The notes beneath the pieces are model-generated. The model did not search any database, was not told where the DNA came from, and worked only from the letters and a program-made list of their open reading frames with translations. This document shows, piece by piece, positions 1-11,560 of a DNA stretch of 64,000 nucleotides; position 1 is the stretch's first letter; every line of letters starts with the position of its first letter. This stretch comes from Norana najaformis (lineage: Eukaryota; Annelida; Clitellata; Crassiclitellata; Hormogastridae), in NCBI GenBank assembly GCA_964023275.1, contig OZ029916.1:21273389-21337388 (forward strand), read 5' to 3'. Both the position numbers and the translations under genes were made by a program.

Positions 1-40
1 CAGACTTTTTTGTTCAACTAGGTCATCTGATTATCTTTCT

Positions 41-325
41 ATGGTCATACCTAAGACTAAAATTGTTCTTGATGAACAAGCTGTTTCCATTGCTGGACCT
101 AGATTTTTGAACTCTCATCCTGTATCTGTATGTTCTGCTCAGTATCTTATGTCATTTCGGTCTCAACTTAAGACTTACCTTTTTCAGTTGGCTTATCCCC
201 ATAGACTGCCCCTCTGTTTCAGCGGACTGACTTTCTGGATACTGACCTGACTGTAGCTTGATTTTAGTGCACCAGTTGATACATTGTACATTAGACACCA
301 GTGCTATAGACGTTGCAAATTACAA
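41..325 (+). mobile_element. 3' end of a CR1-like non-LTR retrotransposon (fragment)
   Basis: The + frame from 41 to 247 encodes a tail of the form 'VSIAGPRFLNSHPV...SFRSQLKTYLFQLAY', the closing segment common to CR1/Jockey-type LINE ORF2 proteins (a [FV]S[IV]A[GA]PRLWNSLP...FK..LKTYLF pattern). The reading frame ends at 250. The following ~75 bases (GGACTGACTTTCTGG... to about 325) recur near 14115-14225 and, more weakly, near 2858, 27213 and 35425, so they look like the element's 3' untranslated tail. The 5' part lies outside the window or was lost by 5' truncation. The clade is inferred from the C-terminal pattern only. Confidence 0.65.
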
Positions 326-1290
326 TTACACTCACTACAGAACTGAAGGCTAGGACTATGTGATAAGAAACGCTGTTCAGAAAAGCATGGATATAAGCAA
401 ATCTTTTAAGGCAATGAACTGCTAGATTAGTCTTATGACAGCTAACTGTACCGGGAGGACATGATGCTAAGAACACAGAAAAATGACTGACCAATCACAG
501 AGAGTTTTAACCGTGAGGTGAGAGTTCTTTCTAACAAGCGATTAAAAAACCCTCACGGTTTGCAGCAGCATGACAAAAGAAGGTTGCAAATGAAATACTG
601 AGCCCAGCCAAAGAGCAGTCACACAAGATTCACAGCTGAGCATGTCCCACAAGACCAAACAGCCATTAAGTTCTGCTATCATTCGGCCACTGAAAATTCC
701 TAATTGCCTTAAACTAAATGACTGCATTTTATAATGGCTTTGACTGTACTGTTGATATTGAATGGTATGTTACCTTATCTGTAAGCTATTCACCCGTAAG
801 TTATCTGATTGGTATGTTTGGTTGTGAATAATATGTTAATGAAATACTAGCTCAGTATTTTAATTTTCCAAAATGAACTTGAAAAATAATTAAATTAAAA
901 TTAATTTGCACTTTAAAATTCTTTAAATAATAAATAAGTTCAATTGAAAATATCTCAAAAAAATGGCAAAGGACAGACAAACCCAAGGTACATTTGATGC
1001 AATAACCCATTTTGCATTAATGCAAAGCAGAGGTTTTGCAAAAAAATCAATAAACCAGAAGTGTGAATATCATGTTGTTTTATTTACCACGACATTTCAA
1101 TTTCACAAATATGCAATTTCATATTCCAACAATTTCCTCCTCCTCCTCCTCCTCCTCCTCTTCACCTTCTCCCCATCCTTCTGATCAAGTACTGAAAAGC
1201 AATATTCAGCCAAAGTCCAGTTTTGTACCTATCAACAGTGAATACTGTGAAGTGTTCTGACCTTGCATGAAATAGTTTGTGACATTCAAT
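326..1290. other. No gene seen; AT-rich DNA with a (TCC)n tract
   Basis: No open frame here resembles a known protein or is bounded by convincing splice sites. A pure (TCC)n run occupies about 1135-1160. The remainder is AT-rich single-copy-looking sequence. Confidence 0.5.
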
Positions 1291-1660
1291 TTATTTTCTT
1301 TATAGCACCCCTGTCTAACGACAAGGCAGGAGTCAATATATCCTTAAGCAAACATGCATTAAGGACTTGTTTAACGTCCCTATACCCTGGCCACCTCATG
1401 GAAGGCTCCCACTGGCTGACTGCAGTATAAATCCAGTGATCAGCTAATTAGATAGCTCACGACATGGTTAAATCAACATGTTCTGCTCAATGTTTCAAGT
1501 GGTTTGGGCGACTTTCCAAACACCCCTTAACATGTTGACTGGTTTTTTGTTAGTACTGCCTGTGAACACCTGGGATTTGAACCCCCAACTTATTCATGTT
1601 AAACCACTCAAAAGCTTTTACCTCATTACCCAATCGGTTTGAGGACATTCCATTTTCAGA
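1290..1660 (-). mobile_element. tRNA-derived SINE-like element
   Basis: On the minus strand a polymerase III B-box-like motif (GGTTCAAATCC, near 1575) follows a degenerate A-box-like segment (GTAATGAGGTAAAAG, near 1620-1640). About 270 bases of tRNA-unrelated body follow, ending near a short AT-rich tail at 1290-1305. Layout and size (~360 bp) fit a SINE with a tRNA head. I found no second full copy here, so the family assignment is inference. Confidence 0.4.
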
Positions 1661-2524
1661 AAGTTCCATTCGTATGGCACTCTATTTTGTGCTTCATGAA
1701 AATGTTACATAACGTCACACTGTTCCCCTCTCATTACACTGATGTTCAATGCATACATACCTAAACATTACCCAAAATGACTTCATTGTTATAATGTTCT
1801 AAACATAGCAATATAAAGCATGGTTCTAGAAAGCCCTAATGGCTTTTGCTTATACAAAGTTCAGCATACCTTTGAATAAATACAGTTCTACTTACAACAG
1901 CCCCTGCAAGACACAAATTACACCAAACAATTCATTTTATACCAAGCAACAGACAACCAGACAGGCTACTGGTGTTAATCTACTGTCGTTACCTTACATT
2001 ACATCAACGGAGTGGTAGGCAAAAGAAAGCAGAACACATCACTGACATCTAATCCAGCATCTAAGATAAATCTACCTGTGCAAAGTAACAGCATTCTACG
2101 ATGATTAGTATCCTACCCTTGCTTATATCAGCGAACAAAGATACACTGAAGTCATACAGAACAGGGGTGAAGTAAAGCAGGTATCAGACTGATGAGATAT
2201 AAGGTAATGAGAGAAAAGCAGACATCTGATCTCGGCAGCAGGCAGGCCAGCCGTGTTTTCCATGGCATAAATTGATCCAAGTAACAGCAGCAGAACAAAA
2301 ATGAGACCAGGATAGCACAGAGAATGCTTTCTGCCTCAGAGAAACTGATCACTTCTCAATGGATCGCATCTTTCAGTGCACGGTGTCTCACTGTCTGGTT
2401 AAGGAGCAAGGCAGAATGGTGTGCCATTAAAGTAATGGGATACTTTCCCATCCCCCAATTTTTGCCATTTATTTCACCAGATGAATGCATACTGCAAGTC
2501 CCACTGTACACCCCATTCTGCCCA

Positions 2525-2548
2525 CATACACACACACACACACACACA
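2525..2548. repeat. (CA)n microsatellite
   Basis: An uninterrupted CA dinucleotide run of about 24 bases. Confidence 0.9.
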
Positions 2549-2857
2549 TTAAACCCTGCTGAACTATTACAGACACTTAAACCCAAGTGCTTACACCCAA
2601 GCTACAAACAGGATGATTCAAATAATTAAACACCATAAACACCCTATAGATACCCTTCTGGGTTCTCTTACCTATCCAACTCCACCCAGCCATACTTGGC
2701 GGTGCCAGTCCTAAGCCTGGACAAAGGAGGAGGGCAACACTAATCATCTTCGTTATGACACAGCAATGTCAAAAAGCAACTACACACACTCTTACCTATC
2801 CTGACACAACCTGGCTCCTCCAACAGATTTTGACTTTTATTGTGATTTCACAGGAAG

Positions 2858-2930
2858 AGACCATTGACTGATGCCTTGGCCATTATGATGATGGCACTAC
2901 AGAAGTCTTTAGATTAGATTGACAAATAAA
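2858..2930 (+). repeat. LINE 3'-tail-like repeat copy
   Basis: The segment around GACCATTGACTGATGCCTTG plus the following ~45 bases is closely matched at 35420-35490 and more weakly at 221-325, 14115-14225 and 27213-27280. It is a short dispersed repeat, probably the 3' tail of a LINE family. Confidence 0.5.
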
Positions 2931-4376
2931 GTAATAACCCTGACATACTCATTTTCGAAATACAACTTTAATTCTTAAATAAAAACCTGTCGGTCATTCG
3001 GTAATTTCAGTCAGCACGATTGATGTGAAAACACACTGACAACAATCCAATTACAGTATGCAATCAGTTACTAGTATCCAATTCAGTTAACATCAGTCTT
3101 TACTAATTTACCTACTACATTACTAACACATTTAGTCCCACTACATAAATCTTTTAGTACCATCCCTAGGATAAATGTTTTAGTCACATCCATAAATACA
3201 TGTACTCTATCTAGTTGCCGATGGTAAGTGAAATACCTTTTAGTATCATACCTCGCAAAGTTGTAGGTTGATAGTAAATTAATTATTTTCTAAGAAGGTC
3301 ATTCAAGATCAAAACAACTTACAAACCAGATTTTGAAAATTTATGAAGGAGTTGGCTGGATCTAAAAAAACTTTCCAAAGTTCAAGAGGATGCTCTGAAC
3401 TAATGTTGTGTTGGCCAATAACCTGGTTTTTGCAGGTACTAATCCACTGCTGATTACAGGAGCAATTTTACAACAAATAACAACTTTCCACACACTCCAC
3501 AGGCACAGATTTGCAACACTAGGGGTGTCCTTTATAAAGCTGTTGGACAGTAGGGAACAAGCATTCAGCCTATGTAAATAACATCATAGTTAAGTAGACT
3601 GATGAATATGCAAGAAGTTTGAGATAAAATTTTGAAGTGTTTTGACCTAAATGGCAATGCCCTCAGTGAAAGTAAATAACTTTGATTCTTTGCCAATTCT
3701 TTGCCTTCTGCCCCTCGAAAACATAACTGCAAGTGAGCAATGTTGGACGACGGAGATTCTCATACCACCCAGATTATAAAGCGAATGGCGAAAAAAGCAA
3801 TGGTGCATTCAACAAGGATGATTTACACACCAAACTAGCCATGATAAAAACAACAGTTGCATGAACTCTAATTTTAACTGTAATCTAATAATAACTGAAG
3901 AAAGACAAATGCAAGCATGCACGCACACATCAGTAACATATTTATTTAAAACATCAACAGAATGTAAAACAACAATGCGATTAAACAAAATCATATCTAA
4001 AAATACAAGCACATATGACCAATTAAATGAAAGACTCACGCAAAATTCATTTCTAAACAAATTTTAAGGAAACACTTAAACTCTGTATTCAGTGGTTACT
4101 GAGATAATTAGTTTTTTCCCTGAAGAGGTAAAATGAGATCAAACCCCAAAATAACTGGCAGGGCCAGATTATTGGCTAAAATATTTGGCAGGCAAAGAAA
4201 CAGGCCAGCCCCTCTGTGTGAAGGTCTTGGAACCAACTGATGATAATGACTCATCACATAACAAGAGTGAAACCTATAACTCTGAAGGGTTTAGATTATT
4301 GAAGCCTGCAAAACTTTCCCCTTTCATCACGGTTTACCATCTGTGAATCAGACTGCAAAACATGGTGTGTTCCGAG

Positions 4377-4380
<4 letters not shown>
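2931..4380. other. No gene seen
   Basis: AT-rich sequence without coding-like frames, long repeats or RNA gene signals that I could recognise on either strand. Confidence 0.4.

Positions 4381-4382
<2 letters not shown>

Positions 4383-4422
<40 letters not shown>
4383..4422. repeat. (TA)n microsatellite
   Basis: About 40 bases of uninterrupted TA dinucleotide repeat. Confidence 0.9.
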
Positions 4423-4423
<1 letters not shown>

Positions 4424-4769
4424 CATGATACTACATTACCTAATTGTCTTCCCATACACTGGATAATGGATTATTCTCGACTCCGTGGAAGCCCTTATAT
4501 AAGCGTTTGTTTCCATGCGGTAGGTTTATACTTGACCCAGCACTATCAGGACAAGTCTTCATACTTGTACCCTTTACAGGTACTCATATATATGCATAAC
4601 ATGAGATAAGATTACACTTGTTTTTTTGATGGCTGTGGCCTTGAACTTCTGGCTTAGTCATGGCTTACGTTTATTTTATCAAATGACCTAACTGACTTAG
4701 TGGACCTACTGCCTTATATTTATTTCACAGGATGGCCGTGTAATGACTTCTCAGTGAAAGGCCTTATAC

Positions 4770-4890
4770 GTAAATGGCGTGGCACCCGTTCAAGTGAGCA
4801 GCAGTGGTGAAGGACCTCACCTGATCAATTCATTACAAAATGAGAAGGGTTGAAGCCATATGGTCACTATATAAAACCATGTACATTTAC
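4770..4890 (+). repeat. Dispersed SINE-body repeat (copy 1)
   Basis: The block GGCGTGGCACCCGTTCAAGT through GAAGCCATATGGTCACTATA is shared, with scattered mismatches, with 14490-14600 and in a more decayed form with 38165-38290. At 14304-14600 the same body follows a tRNA-like B box, so this is probably a 5'-truncated copy of that SINE. Confidence 0.55.
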
Positions 4891-7800
4891 ATTTACTCCA
4901 CTAACATGGCTGGATAGCTTTACTGCAGTGAATTTTGCAGCCTATTCTTTAATGTTATGGGTTTTAATTTCAGTAGTGTAAATCTTATATGACATAAACA
5001 ACATGCTGCTTCACAAAACTGCCATATTACATCACATGTCATAAGGTCTTCAGTCTCATATCTAACCGTGGAGTATACGTGTTTGTACATTCACGTCATC
5101 TAAAAATTAAGGAGATAAACTTAACTGCACAAGATATAAACACTAAACTCTTTCCCCTACACTCACCCTCTTTCTTCTCACTCTCCTGACGTTCTCATAA
5201 CTGTTTGCTGTCTCACCGTCTACTCAATTTCTGCTAGCAACGGGCAGGTAATGCAGTGGCTTAGTCTGCCATACCTACACAATGGCTTGTATCAGTCACT
5301 CTGCTGAGATGTCCTTACATAACTACAACTTCTCATTTCAGGTGTAACGTCGACATTCGAACGGTCACGCTAGAGTTAATCGCAGGGAGTCACGCGCAAC
5401 AGGCAGATTGCAGTCGCATAAATATGTTATCAATGTATGTGACAGCCGCAGCACGTGAGTTTATCTAACGAATTTATTGACCAACTCCGATTCACCGCAG
5501 ACGCGACGTGTGTCGTGAATTGAACTACTTAAACCTGCAGGTTGACACTGAGCGTAAGATATCTTCAGCCATATCGTTGATTCGCTCGCTATCAAGATCC
5601 AACAGCCTGCGCAGTAATTTTATTTACAAAATACTGTTCACATCGCTTTAATCAAGGTGTTCACTATAATTATTATATTGGAATTCGCAATTTAAGCGCC
5701 GCGCAACATTACGACTGAATAATAACAAAATCCTATGCTATCCCATCAGGTAGGCTTAGGTGTCAACAATCGCACGTTAACCTCTAGCATTTCATCAAAG
5801 AATCCGTGGCAACTCACCGGCTTCTGTTGCAACGTCTTCGTTGCCGCTTCAGTTTAACAATCTTCCGAACTGGGATCGTAGAATGTTTGGGTTTGGAGAA
5901 TAAATCCGAATGTAAGTCTCGACTAGCCACTTATTCATGATTAAAAGTTTCAACTCCTACACACGCACTGCTACGCATTCTGCAATCCAAGCCATGCACC
6001 TATATTACCAAAGATGACATAATTTTCAGATGCAACACATAATGACGTCATGTAGTTGTTGGCGTCATCTGGCGTTTGACTATACAAATTTGCCTCCTTG
6101 AGCAAGTTGACGGCAAAATAGACTACCGCTAACCCAATAATTTAGGCTCTACGCTTGCCATGAATTAAGCCCCCAAAAGGTCATGAATTTAGAACCCATG
6201 TCCAAAGAGCTGCCCAATAAACGAGTAGTGTTCGGCTTGAGCAGCTGTTTCACAGAATATTTTTAAAACTTAAGGCCTATCTTTTGGAGGTTTATAAAGA
6301 AATTTTGCCAATTCGTTTCAAGATTGATTTTGGGTTGGCAGTGGGTTACAGTGCAACTACGCATACAGTTTTAGATCAAGATTGGGTGGCTGAAATTAGC
6401 CTCGACGTTAAGCTCGATCTTTCTGGGGCCTAGTGCTTACATCTTGACAGCCACCAGTTTTAACGAACGTTGATGAACATTCTTAAGAAAATTTGATTTT
6501 GGCGCGTAAACGATTGGAGGGCGCCTGCAGGGGTTACAATCAATTCCGGCGGCATCAACTTTTATTCGAAACTCGAGTGGTTGACTTTTGATCGAGGCCT
6601 ATTGCACTGTTGTTGGCCTATGCTTTGAAATTTTCAAATAAAAATCTAACTATTAAATCGCAATTTGTGCGAGAACAATTACGCGTTTGCAGTGAGGTTA
6701 AAACCAAAACCTCTGGCCTGAACGCTTCGAATTTTGTGATTTTAAAAAGAGCCCAGGGAGGTTGACTTTGGACCAGGGACCCGGGGTTAAACATTGCCAA
6801 GACCTCAGGTAAATCCAAAGGAGCAACCAACTAACCTCTTGCTTGCAAACAGTAGGCCTACAATGAATTAACTGCGAGTTTGTAAACCTACAGGCCTTGT
6901 TTCAAGGTTATTCAGAGCTCAACCAAACAAAATAAAACCAAAAAAGACATCCAGGTTGGTATCTCATCAACCACTTGCAACTTGGGTTTGATCATAATTG
7001 CGCATTATCCATCCTATGGGTGGACATGATCATATTTAATCGGACTGAACTTCCCCGAGAAGGGGGTTGGCGACGGTATCGAACCGAATCCCTCGGACAG
7101 ATTTTTGATGACGTCTGGGTCGACATAAGAGGTCCAACCCTCTCAACAAATCCACCCGTGTAATTCAGCTGAAACAATGCTCTTATTTGATTCAGTAGCC
7201 TAAGTATTTGTGTGCCACAATAGGCGGCAGAGCCAGTACGGGGTCCGGAGTCAATTGGCCCTTACCATTGAGCGCACATGCGGGATCAAACCAGACCTTA
7301 AAAGTCGTGTTTGAAGTCAATGCAGTGTGTATAGGTCCTAGGGCCTAATTTATACAGTGTAGTAAAAGAATATCGAGCCTTAAACATATTTATCACCGAC
7401 CCTACAGCCAAGGCGATTTTACCTATACCTAATGCTCTAACAAAAAAGAATTGTTCATTCTTATTTGCGGCAAAAGAAGTTGACTTCAGTATAAAAATTG
7501 AATATCATGTGTTACAAAATCGTCGGCGTCCGGGGCTCCGTCTCGCCCTTGACCCCGCACTTTTTCATTAGCTTCCTTGTATGGCGAATAAAGTTCAAGT
7601 AAATGTGTTTAGCATTTAACAATCAGTTTCCTCTATTAACATAAACAAATATGGAGACCGTTTATAACGCAAAAAAATGGAAAGTTTCTGCTCTGTTCGT
7701 CTCCATAGATTCTAAAAGCACTCCAGTTGAACTTAATGCAGTGTAGGAAGGCCGAGGCTAGGGCCTAATCCAATCCTCAAAGCAATTAAAATCTAGACGC

Positions 7801-7976
7801 ACAATCGTCTATAAATAATAGGAGGTTGCTGCAATCAATGACAGTGGTCTAATTCTTGTGAGAAACGTCCCACTAAGTCACTTTGGCTGTGTCTAATCAG
7901 ACATTTTATAAAGTGCAGGATAGACTCCACTGCTCGGGTTCAGGTAGCCTAATGTAGGCCTAAACAGTAATGTAAT
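4891..7976. other. No gene established; possible minus-strand first exon near 5817
   Basis: No frame here resembles a known protein. On the minus strand the bases just 5' of a strong splice donor (AGCCG|GTGAGT, donor at about 5816) could be a first exon of a leftward gene, but no partner exon was found. The rest holds nothing I can name. Confidence 0.35.
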
Positions 7977-8039
7977 ATGATGTCATGTAACATGATATCG
8001 TGCAAAACTCTGAAAATGCTCAGCGCCTGCATACGAAGA

Positions 8040-8180
8040 CTGCGTCATGGAGACCAGCTTGTGCGCCGACGCTATAGGCTTATCATACCAAGTCCTAAAG
8101 ATCCAGGTGGCCGGGTCAATCTCGGGGTCAGACGGAGAGACAGCGTGATGCCAAGGCGGTCCAGGATCGGGTGAGGGATA
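8040..8180 (+). repeat. SINE-A family, diverged copy
   Basis: Segments ACCAGCTTGTGCGCC, AGATCCAGG and GGTCAGACGGAGAGACAGCG follow the order and spacing seen in the better copy at 8449-8640. Strong divergence makes this a tentative assignment. Confidence 0.4.
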
Positions 8181-8448
8181 GGCTAGTTTGAAAAGTTCGG
8201 TTTTCAGTCCTGCATGAAATTCTTCAGGATCGATGGTAAGCGAAAGAGAGTAGACATTTACAGGCGACAACCGAGGGTTTGCGAAATGACCGAGATCTTT
8301 CGAGATTTCGTCTCAAAGAGTTACTCAGCACAGATTAAGGAGCGATTGCAGAATTTGTGAGGGACGAGACTGGAGGCCAATAGGCCTATAGAGTAAGGTA
8401 CAGGTCGAAGGAAGAACCAACAGCCATGTTTAAATACATGTAAGCTAA

Positions 8449-8640
8449 TCGTAATCGTAATTCCGAGATTTCTACAGCGCCCAACGAAAGCCGCGCCGCG
8501 GGAACCAGCTTATTCACAGGCGCTCAGTCAGAACAAAAACGATAGGTAAAAAGGTTTGGGTCCAGGTCAAGATCCAAAAGTCAGACAGAGAGACAGCGGG
8601 GCAGCTACGGGGGGTGGTGTTTGGGGTTAGAGAACTGAGG
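8449..8640 (+). mobile_element. SINE-A family copy
   Basis: Recognised by internal comparison. The same ~190-bp sequence occurs at 53505-53690 (+), 14713-14893 (-), 18484-18672 (-), and truncated at 20035-20180 (+) and 10270-10570 (-). Shared landmarks in order are GATTTCTACAGCGCCCAACG, GACCAGCTTATTCACAGGCG, CTCAGTCA.AACAAAA, CAGGTCAAGATCCAA, AGTCAGACAGAGAGACAG and a GGTGTTTGG end. I see no clear polymerase III promoter, so 'SINE-like' is an inference from size, dispersal and both orientations. Confidence 0.7.
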
Positions 8641-8668
8641 TTGCAGTTGGTAAGCTAGCCAGTCGGTA

Positions 8669-8733
8669 GTTAAATTCAGGCGGATCCAGAGTTAAATTCA
8701 GGCGGATCCAGAGTTAAATTCAGGCTGATCCAG
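8669..8733. repeat. 22-bp tandem repeat x 3
   Basis: Three consecutive near-identical units beginning GTTAAATTCAGGCGGATCC. The third differs at one base and lacks the last base. Confidence 0.9.
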
Positions 8734-10269
8734 TCGGATCTCATTTAAGATCCGCCACCGAGAAGACACGTACCTAAAAATGGAGATCCGCCACCCAAAA
8801 TCCGATTGGTATAATTTCTTATATTTTGTTGCTGTGTATTTTTGTATGTTAGGTCTATCACATTTGACAGCCTAGTCATTTGTAACATGTAGTTTAGTCT
8901 TTTCGACAATCTACATTTTAATAATGTGCTTTCGGTTACAATAGTCGACGAAATGCATCACGTGTCATGCCTTTTAGGCCTATGTTTAATCCGAATAGTG
9001 AATGGCGACTATCGGTTAGAGAATCGCCAGATAGGCTTATGCTTTAGATTTGCAAAATATGGAGATCCACAACCTCCGCATCAGCAATTTAACCACTGCA
9101 GTCATTTGACTGTAGAATTTCACTTCATGTACAGCGCACTCATCTTCCACCTCAGTCCTCTCAGCCTAAATCGATAGGCAGCCATGGACATGAAGAGTTA
9201 GCTATCAGCGAATTTATATCCTAATCCTCAGCGTATGACTGCTGCAAGTAGCCAGTCCTTCGTTATAATCGTCTGATTCTTCCAGCGACATTGGCAACTG
9301 ATGACAATGATCATGCACACAATGAGGGTTAAACTGATATTCTCGAATAGTTTATATTATTTAGACTTAAAAGCCTCCCATTATCACAACGTTTTATTGT
9401 CTGAAAATCTCCCTCTCTAACTGTGTTAACCCGTGACCTCTTCATCGCCGAGTTCGCTAGATAGCGTCAGTCAAACATAAAATCTTGGAATTTATCTCTT
9501 TAATGTAATCCGCATGCGCTAGGAGAATAATATGCCTACTGGCAGATTTACCAATCAGTAAACCTACTTGAGAATTATTTTCATGCAGTATCCAGTGTTT
9601 AATATCTTACAGCTGCGAAGCTTTCTGACTTTGATCTTCCCTCTGCTATGTAATGCAATGCTACGCAAAGTAACCCAATGTAATTTAAATCTCCGCGCGA
9701 CATAAAAGCTGCACCAGGTAGACGACCTTATTCGTCCCCGATGTTCGCTCTTTGCTATCGGAACACCGACCGTCAGGCTGACCAGACATTGCAGTCGTAC
9801 ATGATAGACTCAATTGGATGAACTTGGATCTATGGTCTCTGCCACCTACCACACTGCTTCTTTCACTTCTGATGTAGTAAAACGTCCTAAGGATGGACTT
9901 TTTCCAGAACATACGTTGTTCGCTCTTTTGCTTTTCCTTCTTTGCCATAGATTTCCACTTGGCCATAAATTTCCACATTACGTACAACCACCGCAGCGTT
10001 AGGATTGTAAATTAACGGCGCTACTTCTACTCCGATATCCATCTCACTTAGCATCTAAAAGTTGACACAATGTAGGGCCTTCGGATATAAACTCACACAA
10101 GTTACAGAAACTAAGAATTTTGACTTTCCCTAGAGTAGACCTACAGCCAAACTCAGCTATTTTCTGACGACGGAATGACGGTGAGCAAACACAAAGAATA
10201 ATAACTGGACCATCCTTACCAGACGCTTGCCCTGATCCAATGGGATCCATCCAATCCGTCTCCTTCCCA
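8734..10269. other. No gene seen
   Basis: Unremarkable sequence on both strands; the open frames are short and show no recognisable family features. Confidence 0.4.
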
Positions 10270-10570
10270 TTTCTCTCAGCCCGAACACAACCCCCTTAAC
10301 AGCTACTCTGTTCCCTTCTCTCTGTCTGTCTCTGTCTCTGTCTCTCTGACTCTGTCTCTGTCTCTCTGACTCTGTCTCTGTCTGTCTCTCTCTGTCTCTG
10401 TCTCCGTCTGTCTGTCTCTCTCTCTGTTCTTCTGGCAGTCCGACTTTGTTCTTCACATGGTTATACTTTGGACAATCCCTCTGACTTGACGCGACGCTCG
10501 TGAATAAGATGGTGCCACGCGCTTAGCTTTAAAGTAGCGCTTTATAAATTCTCGAGATTACGATTACAAG
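10270..10570 (-). mobile_element. SINE-A copy interrupted by an expanded TCTG/TC microsatellite
   Basis: The left part (CCGAACACAACCCCCTTAAC then AGCTACTCTG) matches the end of SINE-A in reverse orientation, and the right part (GCGCTTTATAAATT...GATTACGATTAC, 10531-10566) matches its other end. Between them a CTGTCTCT-rich microsatellite runs from about 10318 to 10425. It sits where other copies carry the short AGAGAGACAG tract, so it appears to have expanded from inside the element. Confidence 0.5.
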
Positions 10571-11251
10571 TACGATTAAGGTTGTATGTAGGCCTAAATC
10601 TATTTACTGGACGTTCAATAGAATGAATTATTTAGGCTATAGCTAACGGCTGAATAGACTGTGCTGAAATTAATTTTATTGTGTAGGTCCAGGGCCTACA
10701 CCAGCAGATTTCAGTCATGCGCAATCAATAGAAATTTCAAGAGGACAAAAAACTTATAAAGAACTCTTCTTCATATCGCCAGTTAATACAGTGTGGGTGT
10801 AGGCTACCTGCGAGCGGAGTTCCATAAATCCTGTAATACATTAAACTGACGCAATTGACGTACAAGTGGTAGGCCTATATGGTTTTACTTCATGCAGTTT
10901 GAAGAAAAAATTGTGAAAAGTGTATCCAACAGATGCGCCATGTGATTTTGACTCAGAATTTAGTCAATGAATTTATCTGACAATCGGTTGTAAGATTGTA
11001 TAGGACTATCTGGATGCTGCAGGACGTACAGTGGAATTAATTGTTTACCGCATCAGTGTACTTTGATGACATGTGTAACAGGATGGGTTAATGCAGTTTT
11101 AGTCCTCAATTATGATCTACTTACTGTTCTAACCACTGTCTACAGCAACAGCTAGGCAATAGCATAAGTATATATGAGTTCTCTACAGTTCATCAGCCAG
11201 CGATGGACTCTGTCGTGCTAGTGTTCCAATGCGTCGTTCACTTACCCCGTG

Positions 11252-11330
<79 letters not shown>
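11252..11330. repeat. (TAA)n microsatellite
   Basis: About 79 bases of uninterrupted TAA repeat, directly followed by a dispersed repeat that starts GACAATTTATATAGCGCC. Confidence 0.95.
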
Positions 11331-11560
11331 GACAATTTATATAGCGCCGTAGCACAGCCGAGGCCGAAGAAAAGGGCGCTGTACAAGGGTTCAAAAATCA
11401 ACTGCAGTCATAAGATATCCTAAAAAGATGTGTCTTGAGTCGTGACTTGAATGTGTCCAGCGATGGGGCATTCGTCACATTGATGGTGTGGCCTAGGCTA
11501 GTCAATCGGGTAACAGGGTACCGTCACAACCTGATTCAGTAGGGCAGCATGGTTGGTCTT
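11331..11560 (+). repeat. Dispersed repeat of the 'ATTTATATAGCGC' type
   Basis: It starts with ATTTATATAGCGCC. Related starts occur near 55645-55700 and 61160-61270, and a related body (TTTTGAGT..., then a 'TTCCAGAGGGGTGGGACAGC'-like stretch) near 53735-53880. The placement immediately after a (TAA)n tract suggests a retroposed short element. Confidence 0.4.

Noticed and set aside
11183-11401. Poly-Tyr frame (and the similar one at 14161-14397)
   Set aside because: Translation of TAA/TTA microsatellites.
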